Below are positions 27,915-36,236 of a DNA stretch of 64,000 nt, piece by piece. The position numbers were made by a program, and so were the translations under genes. How positions within the stretch are numbered: position 1 is the first letter of the stretch; each line of letters begins with the position of its first letter. The DNA is from SABI01 sp963678555 (GTDB taxonomy: Bacteria > Spirochaetota > Spirochaetia > Sphaerochaetales > Sphaerochaetaceae), in contig CAXXJA010000001.1 of NCBI GenBank assembly GCA_963678555.2, positions 423,378-487,377 on the forward strand, given 5' to 3'. Under the pieces are notes generated by a model that saw only the letters and a list, made by a program, of their open reading frames with translations, was not told the DNA's origin and searched no databases.

Positions 27915-28586
27915 ATGACACATACGAATTCACTTGACCAGAAGATGGAATTCTTCCAGGAGATGATGCTCCAGATGGTCACGAGAGTGGAAGAGGCTAT
28001 CTATCAGGCACGAAGTGCCTTCGAACAGCATGATACAGAACTTGCCCGCAAGGTGGTGGAGAATGACTACTTCATCGACCAGCTGCAGGAGATGATCGAG
28101 AACGACGCGGTACGTCTTCTCGTCAGCGAGGCACCCTACGGTCACTATATGCGGCACATTATCGCGGGAATGAAGATGGTCTCCAACATCGAAAGGATCG
28201 GGGATCATGCAGCACATCTTGCGAGGATGACTACCGAGGATATGAGGGAGGATGAAGCTCCTTACGCAGCTCTCATCAGTGAGATGGCCCTGCTCGGTGC
28301 CAATATGACGCGAAGTGCGATCGAGGCCTTCGTTGATGTACGCGGTGAAAAGGCTATAGAAGTGGCCAACATGGATGATCAGATGGACTCGTACCGCGAC
28401 AGGCTGAACGCGATGCTCTTCAAAGCCACTGCTGACACTCCTCAGCAGATGGAACGTCTTCTGGAACTGTTCTACGTGACCAAGGAGATGGAACGCCTCG
28501 GGGACCATGTGACGACGATCTGCAGGTGGATCGTGTACATGGAGAAGGGAGAGCGTCCGAAGCTCAACGAACCGCATAAGAAATAA
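27915..28586 (+). CDS. phoU: Phosphate signalling protein PhoU
   Basis: 223 residues with the two PhoU three-helix bundles, each carrying the metal-binding ExxxD pattern (NIERIGDHAAHLARM near residue 98 and EMERLGDHVTTICRWIVYM near 195). TAAGGAG precedes the ATG. It closes the pst operon, linking transporter state to the PhoR kinase encoded on the opposite strand nearby, and is followed by a strong terminator. Confidence 0.93.
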   Translation: MTHTNSLDQKMEFFQEMMLQMVTRVEEAIYQARSAFEQHDTELARKVVENDYFIDQLQEMIENDAVRLLVSEAPYGHYMRHIIAGMKMVSNIERIGDHAAHLARMTTEDMREDEAPYAALISEMALLGANMTRSAIEAFVDVRGEKAIEVANMDDQMDSYRDRLNAMLFKATADTPQQMERLLELFYVTKEMERLGDHVTTICRWIVYMEKGERPKLNEPHKK

Positions 28587-28616
28587 GAGACGTTGTATTG
28601 ACGTTTCATACGCTTT

Positions 28617-28653
28617 GCTCCTTCCCGGGTGACCGGGAAGGAGCTTTCTTTTT
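28617..28653 (+). terminator. Terminator of the pst-phoU operon
   Basis: Perfect 12-base stem GCTCCTTCCCGG / CCGGGAAGGAGC with a GTGA loop followed by TTTCTTTTT. Confidence 0.9.
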
Positions 28654-28890
28654 CCTGTTCTGTCTGGATAAGCATTTCCTTCCTGGTGCGTACCGGTATG
28701 AGTGACCTGAACTCACCCGCCGGTCTCCCCTGTCCGGTTCAGACTTTCGATGCTTGTACCGGGTGGAGGAAGAATCTTCCTGACTGTATGGGATACGTTC
28801 GTGGAAGGTCCTCCCGCGTGTCGCAGATGTTTCGCTCCCGCAGCTCCTTCCGTTCACGGGACACCAACGGTATCCCTGGGAAGGGTCCTC
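28654..28890. other. Non-coding gap between phoU and phoR
   Basis: About 240 bases between convergent operons. Open frames here have no family features or ribosome sites. I see no gene. Confidence 0.4.
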
Positions 28891-30717
28891 TCAGGAATGT
28901 ATCTGCTCTCTGTGAGAGGACAGTGAGGTGAAATCCTTACCCTTCCTGCTTATCCGAATAGTAAAGGTGGATCCCTTGCCCGGTGAACTGGTGACATCAA
29001 CCGTCCCGTCATGCACCTGAGCAATGTGCTTTACGATGGAAAGCCCGAGCCCTGTGCCGCCCTGTGAGCGGCTGCGTGCCGTATCCACACGGTAGAAGCG
29101 TTCGAAGATCCTTTCCTGATCCTCGAAGGCGATCCCGACCCCGTTGTCGGTCACCCGGAAGATGATATCTTCCTCATTGACACTGGATACGAGAAGCACA
29201 TGAGACTTCTCGGGTGAGTAGTTTACGGCGTTCATCAGCAGGTTCGTAAGTGCCTGCTGTATCAGCATGGGGTGGATATACACCGACAGGTCGTCGGGAT
29301 TTTCGAGACGGGTCTCGATCGTGATATCCTTGCTGTCGGCCTTGTAGCGGCAGCTGCTGACGCTCTGTTGCACGACATGGTCGATATCAACCCAGGACCG
29401 GGTGAGTGCTGCATTCCCCTTCTCGAGGCTGCTGAGAAGCAGGAGGTCCTGAATCACTGTCAGCATATTGTCACTCTGACGCTGGATGATACCAAGGTAT
29501 CGTCTCTGTTCATCACTGAGCGATTCCTGTTCATCCAGGAGGGTATCAGCAAAACCTGAAATGGCTGTGATGGGAGTCTTCAGCTCATGGGAAACGTTGG
29601 CGACAAAGTCCTTTCTGATCTGTTCGAGTTTTGCAAAGGCACTCATGTCAGTCAGGGTAAGCACGATGGCAAGGTTGTCCGTCTCTGAAAAGACGGGATC
29701 TATAGCTATCCTGATCGTCTTCGTCTGTTCTCTGCCTACGATGGCAGCTGTCTCTCCCCACAGGTGATTGTGGTGTTCGAGAACGAGAGTGAGTCCGGTC
29801 TGCTCCTTCAGACTCTGCCGGAGGCGTTCCATCAGTGCCGGGCTGTGTATGATGCGGTGAATCGGTTTCCCGTCAAGTGCCTGATCGGTCCCGATAAGGG
29901 CATAGGAGGGACTGTTCGCGATCTGAACTGTCAGATCGCTGTCAAGCAGGATCATCCCCTGTGAGACGCTGTTGATCATCGTCTCGATCATTGACCGTGA
30001 GGTGTTGAGTTCTCCCACGGTCGTGTTGAGCTTTTCTGCCATCTCCATGAGCACTTGAGAGAGCTGCTGCAGTTCGAGCGGTCCCCGGATGATCTTCTTC
30101 GCCCTGAGGTTTCCGTTCGCATACGAATCTGCAAGCTGTTTCACTTCCTCCAGCGGACGGTTTATCCTCGAGAGGGTGTAGGCTGTTATCGCGATGGTAA
30201 GAAGCAGCAGAAGGGCGGAGGAGAAGAACATGTAGCGTGTGAAGACTCTGCGGTGGCTTCTCAGCTGCTGAAGCGGTGTGCTGACCCGGATGAAGCCGAA
30301 GGCTTCGGGACCCTCATAGGTTGACAGGTAGAGTACCGGAAGCCGCTGGGTGGCACTGAACCGTTCACTTGAGCCCGTTCCTGTCCTGAGAGAGGCCTGG
30401 ACCTCCTGCCGGTACAGATGACTCTCCATGTCACTCTCTTCATACTCGCTGTCGAACAGGACCTTCCCGTCGCGGCGTATCAGGGTGATACGGATATGCT
30501 GCAGATCAGCATATTCCTGGATCTGTGCAGGATCGAAGGTGCCGTCTGAGCCCACGAGGGTATCGACATAGGCGTTGTGGCTCTCAAGACTTTCGGTCAC
30601 CTGTTCCTTCACGCTGATGAGAAACGTACTCTGGCTGATGATGATGGCCGAGGTAAGGGTCACCGTAAGGATGACAAGCACCACGAGAAGGGACTGGCTG
30701 CGGATCGTTGACAGCAC
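28891..30717 (-). CDS. phoR: Phosphate-regulon sensor histidine kinase PhoR-like
   Basis: 608 residues: membrane helix (about 8-30), external sensor region (about 31-155), second helix (about 158-178), HAMP (about 180-235), PAS (about 240-355), HisKA with VANVSHELKTPITAISGF, and HATPase with NLLMNAVNYSPE, DNGVGIAFEDQE and GGTGLGLSIVKH. Start is GTG 30717, two bases after the phoB stop. Position beside pst/phoU and behind phoB identifies it as the phosphate sensor. It is longer than E. coli PhoR because of the large external domain, as in Gram-positive PhoR. Confidence 0.88.
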   Translation of the reverse strand: MLSTIRSQSLLVVLVILTVTLTSAIIISQSTFLISVKEQVTESLESHNAYVDTLVGSDGTFDPAQIQEYADLQHIRITLIRRDGKVLFDSEYEESDMESHLYRQEVQASLRTGTGSSERFSATQRLPVLYLSTYEGPEAFGFIRVSTPLQQLRSHRRVFTRYMFFSSALLLLLTIAITAYTLSRINRPLEEVKQLADSYANGNLRAKKIIRGPLELQQLSQVLMEMAEKLNTTVGELNTSRSMIETMINSVSQGMILLDSDLTVQIANSPSYALIGTDQALDGKPIHRIIHSPALMERLRQSLKEQTGLTLVLEHHNHLWGETAAIVGREQTKTIRIAIDPVFSETDNLAIVLTLTDMSAFAKLEQIRKDFVANVSHELKTPITAISGFADTLLDEQESLSDEQRRYLGIIQRQSDNMLTVIQDLLLLSSLEKGNAALTRSWVDIDHVVQQSVSSCRYKADSKDITIETRLENPDDLSVYIHPMLIQQALTNLLMNAVNYSPEKSHVLLVSSVNEEDIIFRVTDNGVGIAFEDQERIFERFYRVDTARSRSQGGTGLGLSIVKHIAQVHDGTVDVTSSPGKGSTFTIRISRKGKDFTSLSSHREQIHS

Positions 30718-30719
30718 CT

Positions 30720-31430
30720 TCAGGCTTCCTTCTCCTGAAACGAGTAGCCGATTCCCCAGACGGTCTGGATGAGCGAGCCTGCCTCTCCGAGTTTGCGTCT
30801 CAGCGAAGCTATCTGCACGTCTATCGAACGCTGAGTGACGGGGTAGTCGTCTCCCCTCATGCTGGTGATAATCTGATTGCGGGTGAACACCCGCCCGGGA
30901 GAGGCTGCCAGCAGTGCAAGCAGCGAGAACTCTGTTGCGGTGAGGGAGAGCTGGGTGGTGTCGTAGGTCACCTTGTAGGTGAGGAAATCGATGCGCAGAG
31001 CTCCGACTACCAGGGGAGGGGTCTCCTCCTGTCCGCCCGATGAGCCTCTCTCATCTCCACCGTCCCCTTCACCGGAGCGTCTCAGGAGTGCCTTGACGTT
31101 CGCTACAAGCACCTTCGGTGAGAACGGTTTGGGCAGATAGTTGTCTGCGCCGAGTTCGAGACCGGTAATGATATCACTCTCCTCGGTCCTTGCCGATACG
31201 ATGATGATCCGTGTGTTCATCTGATACGAATACCGGATGGTCTTCAGTACATCGAGCCCGCTTACCTTCGGAAGGTTCAGATCCAGGAGCATGATCTCCA
31301 CCTCTTCACTTCTCACCTTCTCAAGGGCCTGCTGTCCGTCATACACTGCAAGGGTCTCATACCCCTCTTTGTTCAGATGGTGGCAGATCAGTTCACTGAT
31401 ATCATGATCATCTTCAACTACAAGAATCAT
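30720..31430 (-). CDS. phoB: Response regulator PhoB-like (OmpR family)
   Basis: 236 residues. Receiver: VVEDDHDISELI, phosphoacceptor Asp in MLLDLNLPKVSG near residue 52, and NYLPKPFSPK. C-terminal OmpR-type winged helix: LTATEFSLLALLAASPGRVFTRNQI (about 165-190) and DVQIASLRRKLG. A spacer of about 25 Gly/Glu-rich residues joins the domains (SGEGDGGDERGSSGGQEE). The start is ATG 31430 (MILVVEDD) after GGAG; the longer reading to 31481 adds an unrelated leader. Confidence 0.9.
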   Translation of the reverse strand: MILVVEDDHDISELICHHLNKEGYETLAVYDGQQALEKVRSEEVEIMLLDLNLPKVSGLDVLKTIRYSYQMNTRIIIVSARTEESDIITGLELGADNYLPKPFSPKVLVANVKALLRRSGEGDGGDERGSSGGQEETPPLVVGALRIDFLTYKVTYDTTQLSLTATEFSLLALLAASPGRVFTRNQIITSMRGDDYPVTQRSIDVQIASLRRKLGEAGSLIQTVWGIGYSFQEKEA

Positions 31431-31536
31431 CAGGTATTCTCCTCTGCCTTCACTGTACGTAACAGACGGGATGAAAGACAAGCATAAAAGAAAAGTCTCA
31501 TCCCATATTTACATATTTTTCACATATCAGCCACCC

Positions 31537-31566
31537 TTGGCGACCGGTTTACGGGCATGCTATACT
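31537..31566 (+). promoter_or_regulatory. Promoter of the sigma-54 activator gene
   Basis: TTGGCG (31537-31542), 18-base spacer, TATACT (31561-31566); start expected near 31573, with GGAAGGGA as ribosome site before ATG 31586. Confidence 0.5.
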
Positions 31567-31585
31567 TTTCCCGGAAGGGAACCGG

Positions 31586-32920
31586 ATGGATCAGCTGAAC
31601 AGCGAAATCATATTGGAAAGTATCAGCGACGGTGTATTCACCGTGGATGACCAGTGGCATATCACCTCATTCAACGGTGCGGCTGAACGTATCACCGGCA
31701 TAGCCCGTGAGACGGCTCTCACCATGACCTGTTCAGAAGTGTTCAAGTCGAGCATGTGCGAGTCCTCATGCCCTCTCAGACATGCGATCTCCACCGGAGA
31801 GACGGTTCGGGAACAGCGCGGCTATATCGTTGACCTTGACGGCAGCAAAGTAAGTGTAAGTGTGTCGGCGGCCCCGCTGTATGACGGAGCGGGAACCAGG
31901 GTAGGGGGAGTGGAGACCTTCCGCGATATCACGGCACTCGAACGGCTCAGGACATACAAGAGACTCGATGAGGAGGGAATGGTCGTCAGCCACAGCGAGG
32001 CGATGAACCGGATACTTTCCCACGTGAATCTCATCGCCTCCTCGCTTGCCTCGGTCCTCATCACGGGGGAGTCGGGCAGTGGAAAGGAGGTTCTTGCAAA
32101 GAGTATCCATCACCGGTCCGCCCGGAAGGAGGGTCCCTTCATAGCGGTCAACTGTGCCTCTATCCCGGATACACTTCTCGAAAGCGAACTGTTCGGGTAT
32201 GAAAAAGGAGCATTCACCGGAGCCCAGAGGGAAAAGCCGGGACGCTTCACGCTTGCTGAGAACGGGACGATCTTCCTTGATGAAATCGGAGAGCTGAGCC
32301 CGGTTCTTCAGGTCAAACTGCTCAGGGTGCTCAGTGATCACTCGTATGAGCCCCTTGGTGCCGTGAAGACACGGCATTCCAACGCACGCGTCATCTGTGC
32401 GACGAACAGGGACCTTCAGAAGATGGTGGACCGGGGAGAGTTCAGGGAAGACCTGTACTACCGGATCAATGTCATCCACCTCGAGGTTCCTCCCCTGAGA
32501 GACCGCAGGGAGGATCTGATCGCACTCTCTCAGGAGTTTCTTGTCCGCTTCTCACTCATCAATGCCAAGAAGGTCGATCATATCGACCGGGGTGTCTACT
32601 CCCGCTTCTTTGAATATCACTGGCCGGGGAATATCCGGGAGCTCGAGAATGTGATCGAACGGGGTGTTGTGTTTGCTTCCGGTGATGTGCTGACTGTGGA
32701 AGATCTCCCTGAGCACATAGCGGGAGCATCTCCTGCTGTGATCCACAGCAGTACTTCCCGCACACTCCTGACAGCCAGAGACGATGCGGAGCGTCAGGTG
32801 ATAGAGGAATCTCTCCTTCGTCACCGATACCATCTCGGCCGTACTGCAGCCTCTCTGGGAATGCACCGGACGACTCTCTACAGAAAGATGGTGAAGTATT
32901 GTATCAAGATTGAAGCATAA
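31586..32920 (+). CDS. Sigma-54-dependent transcriptional activator with Cys-rich PAS domain
   Basis: 444 residues. PAS domain (about 5-120) carrying Cys49, Cys58 and Cys62 in a C-x8-C-x3-CPL pattern, then the AAA+ domain with Walker A GESGSGKE, the sigma-54-contact loop ESELFGYEKGAFTGA (intact GAFTGA), Walker B TIFLDEIGEL and the R-finger region ATNRDL; Fis-type helix-turn-helix at the end (GRTAASLGMHRTTLYRKM). Only 111 bases separate it from the NifX-like gene, whose upstream DNA has a sigma-54-type promoter and repeated TGCATT half-sites, so it very probably controls that cluster. The cysteines may bind a metal or Fe-S group; inference. Confidence 0.9.
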   Translation: MDQLNSEIILESISDGVFTVDDQWHITSFNGAAERITGIARETALTMTCSEVFKSSMCESSCPLRHAISTGETVREQRGYIVDLDGSKVSVSVSAAPLYDGAGTRVGGVETFRDITALERLRTYKRLDEEGMVVSHSEAMNRILSHVNLIASSLASVLITGESGSGKEVLAKSIHHRSARKEGPFIAVNCASIPDTLLESELFGYEKGAFTGAQREKPGRFTLAENGTIFLDEIGELSPVLQVKLLRVLSDHSYEPLGAVKTRHSNARVICATNRDLQKMVDRGEFREDLYYRINVIHLEVPPLRDRREDLIALSQEFLVRFSLINAKKVDHIDRGVYSRFFEYHWPGNIRELENVIERGVVFASGDVLTVEDLPEHIAGASPAVIHSSTSRTLLTARDDAERQVIEESLLRHRYHLGRTAASLGMHRTTLYRKMVKYCIKIEA

Positions 32921-32962
32921 ATGCATCATTATTGTGCATTTTGTCTAGCATTACGTTGCATT
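32920..32962 (+). promoter_or_regulatory. Candidate upstream activator sites
   Basis: An inverted repeat AATGCA-N9-TGCATT at 32920-32940 and a further TGCATT at 32957-32962 lie 40-80 bases upstream of the sigma-54-type promoter, where an enhancer-binding activator would bind. Confidence 0.4.
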
Positions 32963-33001
32963 TGTGATACAGATCAGCTCAGTGCAGAGCTGTAGATCAC
33001 T

Positions 33002-33016
33002 TGGCATATCTTCTGC
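33002..33016 (+). promoter_or_regulatory. Sigma-54 (-24/-12) promoter
   Basis: TGGCAT-ATCTT-CTGC: GG and GC exactly 10 bases apart, as required by sigma-54, with two deviations from the TGGCAC-N5-TTGC consensus. The expected start near 33028 is only four bases before the NifX-like ATG. Confidence 0.6.
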
Positions 33017-33031
33017 TTATCGTTCTCTGTC

Positions 33032-33433
33032 ATGAAGTTTGCAGTAACGAATATGGATAAGAGAGTATCCCCCGTATTTGATGTCTCCCGATATATCGAT
33101 CTGTATGATAGTGAAGGGTACGGACATGATGCCGTGTTTGTATCCACATACTCTCTTCCCGCCAGCCTCGGCGAGAAGGTCTCTTTTTTGGTTGAGTGTG
33201 ATATCAACACTGTCATATGCGGGGCTCTCACCAGAGAGGGGGAGCTCTCTCTTATCTGTCACGATATCGAAGTCTATGCCTTTATACGAGGCAGCGTGGA
33301 CGAAGTGATCTATGCATGGGAGCACGCATCACTCGGTGATGACCGGTTCTGTCTGCCCGGCTGTGTCCATACCCATCATCATCAGGGTTCTGACTGCCCT
33401 GAAGTCAGAAAGGAGACCTCGGGTGCCTCCTAG
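33032..33433 (+). CDS. NifX/NafY-family (dinitrogenase iron-molybdenum cofactor-like) protein
   Basis: 133 residues. N-terminal fold of the NifX/NifB-C domain: MKFAVTNMDKRVSPVFDVSRYIDLYD, then INTVICGALTREGELSLICHDIEVYAFIRGSVDEVI (given by position, residues about 60-95). A Cys/His-rich tail follows (CLPGCVHTHHHQGSDC), a possible metal site. No ribosome site is visible and the predicted transcript start is four bases upstream. Members of this family outside nitrogen fixers form small clusters with Mrp-type ATPases, as here; the cargo is unknown. Confidence 0.8.
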   Translation: MKFAVTNMDKRVSPVFDVSRYIDLYDSEGYGHDAVFVSTYSLPASLGEKVSFLVECDINTVICGALTREGELSLICHDIEVYAFIRGSVDEVIYAWEHASLGDDRFCLPGCVHTHHHQGSDCPEVRKETSGAS

Positions 33434-33798
33434 GTGCAGTCAGCCGGAAAGTGCGTGTTCGGATCAGGGAGCTGAACCGGTGATAATCGGATGGTTTTCC
33501 CTTGCCGGGTCGGGCAGGTATGAGTACCTTCTGGAATGTACGGCTGCCGGCTCTGCACCATGCGATGTATCTACGGTATACTTCTTTGGAGGTATGACTG
33601 TGTAGCCGGTGAGTACGGCACTGAGGCTGTTTCATCGATGGATGATGAACGAACATGAAGCAGAAGATTATATAAGCGTGTATCTGAACCGGGTTGAGGT
33701 AAGGCCGCGGGGTGCAAGGGAGTGCTGAACTTCTGGCGCTACCTGACGTGCGGCGTAGAGAACCCGCTCGTCGCAGAGTACACGATAAGGGAGAACCT
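33434..33798 (+). other. Gap between NifX-like and Mrp-like genes
   Basis: 365 bases with several short open frames (for example ending near 33605 and 33731) but none with a ribosome site or family features. It may hold a decayed small gene of the kind usually found in such clusters; I cannot support one. Confidence 0.35.
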
Positions 33799-34914
33799 AT
33801 GGGAGCCTATAAAGCCTACCGGATGATGAAGGATCCGGATGTACGAGTAAAAGCGACGGATACTGACGGATCAGTGTATGAACTGTTTCTCAAGGGGTCG
33901 CAGGAGAGGATAGATGAAGTCAGTTTCATCAGTGATGCGGATGATGCCGCTCTTACGGCGGTGGATACTTTCATCGATTCCCTGAAAGGGAAGACGGTGA
34001 GAGAGGGTGCTGCTCTTGTGAAGGAGCAGTGGGGAACCCTGAATGATACCGTTTTTAGCCTGGTAGATGAACTGATCACACGATACCGCGTGAAGATTGA
34101 CGGAGCACATGAGACCCGCATCACCAATGATGATGTGAATACGGGAGAGAAGAAAGAGGGAAGGAGAACCATTCTCGTACTCAGCGGAAAGGGTGGGGTC
34201 GGAAAAAGTACCGTGTCGATCAATCTTGCCGTTACGCTGGCGAAGAAGGGATACAAGGTCGGTCTTGTCGATGTCGATATCCACGGACCATCTATTCCCG
34301 TGATGCTCAACATCCCCAAGGTGGATGTGCTCAAGGGAGAGAGCGGTATCATACCGCTGGTTCTTCCCGATCTGTACGGTATGAAGGTGATGAGCCTCGG
34401 TTTTATGCTTGAGAAAAGCGATGATCCGGTGATCTGGCGGGGTCCGCTGAAGAACCAGATGATTGAACAGTTTCTCAATGATGTTGACTGGGGAGATATC
34501 GACTACCTGATCGTCGACAATCCTCCCGGGACGGGAGATGAACCCCTGAGTACCGCTCAGCAGCTTGCAGGAAAGGGGGAGGCTATCCTGGTCACTACTC
34601 CGCAGGCTGTATCCACCAGTGACGTGTCACGGTCGATCAACTTCGCGAAGAACCTCAATCTGTCCATCGTGGGACTGATCGAGAATATGAGCGGCTTTGT
34701 CTGTCCTCACTGTCACGCTACGACCCATATTTTCCGCTCCGGCGGAGGCGAGAAGCTGGCAGAAACCTATTCGATCCCTCTTCTCGGATCAATTCCCATT
34801 GACCCGAATATCGGTGTTGCCGGAGATATCGGAATCCCGTATGTACATCGTTTCGATGCTTCACCAGTGAGTGACATCTATTCAGATATTTGTGATACGA
34901 TCACACATAAGTAA
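33799..34914 (+). CDS. Mrp/NBP35-type P-loop ATPase with N-terminal IscU-like domain
   Basis: 371 residues. The C-terminal part (about 115-371) is a Mrp/NBP35 ATPase that carries Fe-S clusters: deviant Walker A GKGGVGKST, VDVDIHGPSIP, PPGTGDE, and the CPHC pair in SGFVCPHCHATTHIF for cluster binding between subunits. The first 110 residues look like an IscU/NifU scaffold domain (ISDADDAALTAVDTFIDSLKGKTV in place of the usual cysteine-containing segment) but contain no cysteine, so it cannot ligate a cluster. ATG 33799 follows AAGGGAGA. Confidence 0.85.
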   Translation: MGAYKAYRMMKDPDVRVKATDTDGSVYELFLKGSQERIDEVSFISDADDAALTAVDTFIDSLKGKTVREGAALVKEQWGTLNDTVFSLVDELITRYRVKIDGAHETRITNDDVNTGEKKEGRRTILVLSGKGGVGKSTVSINLAVTLAKKGYKVGLVDVDIHGPSIPVMLNIPKVDVLKGESGIIPLVLPDLYGMKVMSLGFMLEKSDDPVIWRGPLKNQMIEQFLNDVDWGDIDYLIVDNPPGTGDEPLSTAQQLAGKGEAILVTTPQAVSTSDVSRSINFAKNLNLSIVGLIENMSGFVCPHCHATTHIFRSGGGEKLAETYSIPLLGSIPIDPNIGVAGDIGIPYVHRFDASPVSDIYSDICDTITHK

Positions 34915-34928
34915 GGAGTCATAGAGAT

Positions 34929-35282
34929 ATGAAGATTGCCGTACCAACATCACAGGGAATTCTTGATGGACATTTCGGACACACCCGTCTGTTCACCTTT
35001 TTCACCGTCAATGATGAGACGAAGAAGGTGGAATCAGTAGAGGCCCTTTCACCTCCGCCGCATGAACCCGGAGTGCTTCCGAAGTTCATTGCTGAACAGG
35101 GTGCCACAGTCATCCTCTCCTCAGGAATGGGCCCTGCTGCCGTGCAGATGCTTGAAAACGCGGGAGTACAGGTTGTGCTGGGCTGTCCCGTTGTTCAGGT
35201 GGAAGAGGTTGTCGACCAGTACCTCAGCGGGGTGCTGGCGAGCGGTGAGAGTACCTGTGACCATGAGAATCATCATCACTAG
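34929..35282 (+). CDS. NifX/NifB-C-like cofactor-handling protein
   Basis: 117 residues: KIAVPTSQGILDGHFGHTRLFTFF, a typical NifX-family start (residues 2-25), ending with a His-rich tail (DHENHHH) and two cysteines. It lies 14 bases after the Mrp-like gene and is the third member of the sigma-54-controlled cluster. The C-terminus overlaps the convergent endonuclease III gene by 59 bases. Confidence 0.82.
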   Translation: MKIAVPTSQGILDGHFGHTRLFTFFTVNDETKKVESVEALSPPPHEPGVLPKFIAEQGATVILSSGMGPAAVQMLENAGVQVVLGCPVVQVEEVVDQYLSGVLASGESTCDHENHHH

Positions 35283-35907
35283 AGGGGCACAGCTCCTGTA
35301 ACGGACATTCAGTGCAGGAGGGATGCCGGGCATGGCACACCCTTCTGCCGTGAAGGTTCACAGTCATGGAGAATCTGAACTGGAGAGATACATCTACAAG
35401 AGATGCTATCTCTCTTTCTATTTTCGTCGGTTCCTTTGCATCAGTCAGCCCCAGTCGTCTGACGACACGCATGAAATGTGTGTCGGTAATGACGGCTCCC
35501 TCTCCAGCGATATGACCGATGATGACGTTGGCGCTCTTGCGACCCACTCCGGGAATCGTCAGCAGTTCCTTCAGTGTGAGCGGGACCTCTCCTCCATAGG
35601 CGTTCTCAAGGGTACAGGCGGCTTCCCGTATGAGTGCCGCCTTTCGACGGAAGAACCCGATACTGTGGATGATCTTTTCAAGATCACTCAGCCGGGCCGT
35701 GCACAGGTCACTCGGTGCAGGGTAGGAAGCGAACAGGAGCGGAGTGACGGCATTCACCTGATTGTCGGTGGTCTGGGCCGAGAGAATGACACTGATAAGC
35801 AGCTGAAAGGCTGAGGAGTAGTGTAGGAACTCAATCTCCTTCGGGTAGAGCTCATCAAGAATACCGTATATCCGATGCACGTGAAGTGTTCTCTGTTGTG
35901 TGTCCAT
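35224..35907 (-). CDS. nth: Endonuclease III (DNA glycosylase/AP lyase)
   Basis: 227 residues. It removes oxidised pyrimidines from DNA. Visible: LLISVILSAQTTDNQVN, helix-hairpin-helix LLTIPGVGRKSANVI with the catalytic Lys, catalytic Asp in ITDTHFMRVVRRLGL, and the 4Fe-4S loop C-x6-C-x2-C-x5-C (CHARHPSCTECPLQELC). The C-terminal 15 or so residues run into the convergent NifX-like gene. ATG 35907 has no ribosome site and lies 7 bases after a -10, suggesting a leaderless message. Confidence 0.94.
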   Translation of the reverse strand: MDTQQRTLHVHRIYGILDELYPKEIEFLHYSSAFQLLISVILSAQTTDNQVNAVTPLLFASYPAPSDLCTARLSDLEKIIHSIGFFRRKAALIREAACTLENAYGGEVPLTLKELLTIPGVGRKSANVIIGHIAGEGAVITDTHFMRVVRRLGLTDAKEPTKIEREIASLVDVSLQFRFSMTVNLHGRRVCHARHPSCTECPLQELCPSSDDDSHGHRYSHRSPAPR

Positions 35908-35914
35908 AGATATC

Positions 35915-35944
35915 TACTGTACCCCGTTTCCAGGCTCTGATTCA
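35915..35944 (-). promoter_or_regulatory. nth promoter, probably leaderless
   Basis: On the - strand: TTGAAT (35939-35944), 18-base spacer, TACAGT (35915-35920), then 7 bases to the start codon. Confidence 0.45.
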
Positions 35945-35967
35945 ACAAGGAAACCCTTCTTTTGATA

Positions 35968-35997
35968 TTGACCTTTTTCGCCGAAAGCAAGTATACT
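35968..35997 (+). promoter_or_regulatory. tRNA promoter
   Basis: TTGACC (35968-35973), 18-base spacer, TATACT (35992-35997), 18 bases before tRNA-Pro. It likely drives both tRNAs. Confidence 0.6.
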
Positions 35998-36015
35998 CAC
36001 ATCCGTTACGCGCAT

Positions 36016-36088
36016 CGGGGCGTTGCCTAGTGGCTAAGGCGCTTGCTTTGGGAGCAAGAAATCGGAGGTTCGAGTCCTCTCGCCCCGA
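36016..36088 (+). tRNA. tRNA-Pro (anticodon TGG)
   Basis: Cloverleaf: acceptor CGGGGCG/CGCCCCG, anticodon stem CTTGC/GCAAG with loop TTTGGGA (anticodon TGG), T arm GGAGGTTCGAGTCCTC, discriminator A. No encoded CCA. Confidence 0.95.
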
Positions 36089-36098
36089 CGAGAACAAC

Positions 36099-36172
36099 GC
36101 GCCAATAGCTCAGCTGGATAGAGCAACAGCCTTCTAAGCTGTGGGTCGGGGGTTCAAGTCCCTCTTGGCGTA
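36099..36172 (+). tRNA. tRNA-Arg (anticodon TCT), prophage integration site
   Basis: Cloverleaf: acceptor GCGCCAA/TTGGCGT (G-U at the end), D arm AGCTCAGCTGGATAGAGC, anticodon stem ACAGC/GCTGT with loop CTTCTAA (TCT), T arm with GGTTCAAGTCC. Composition changes sharply just after it and an integrase gene follows, so the 3-prime end of this tRNA is the probable attachment core (attL). Confidence 0.93.
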
Positions 36173-36186
36173 AAGCCCACAAAGTT

Positions 36187-36230
36187 AACCCTAGTAAGAA
36201 ATTAACAACTCTTACTAGGGTTATTTTTTT
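36187..36230 (+). terminator. Terminator after tRNA-Arg
   Basis: Perfect 13-base stem AACCCTAGTAAGA / TCTTACTAGGGTT followed by ATTTTTTT. It lies on the phage side of the attachment site, so the phage supplies a terminator to the tRNA operon. Confidence 0.85.
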
Positions 36231-36236
36231 GTCTCA

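Noticed and set aside
33312..33605. Open frame between the NifX-like and Mrp-like genes
   Set aside because: It overlaps the NifX-like gene in another phase, has no ribosome site and no recognisable motif.
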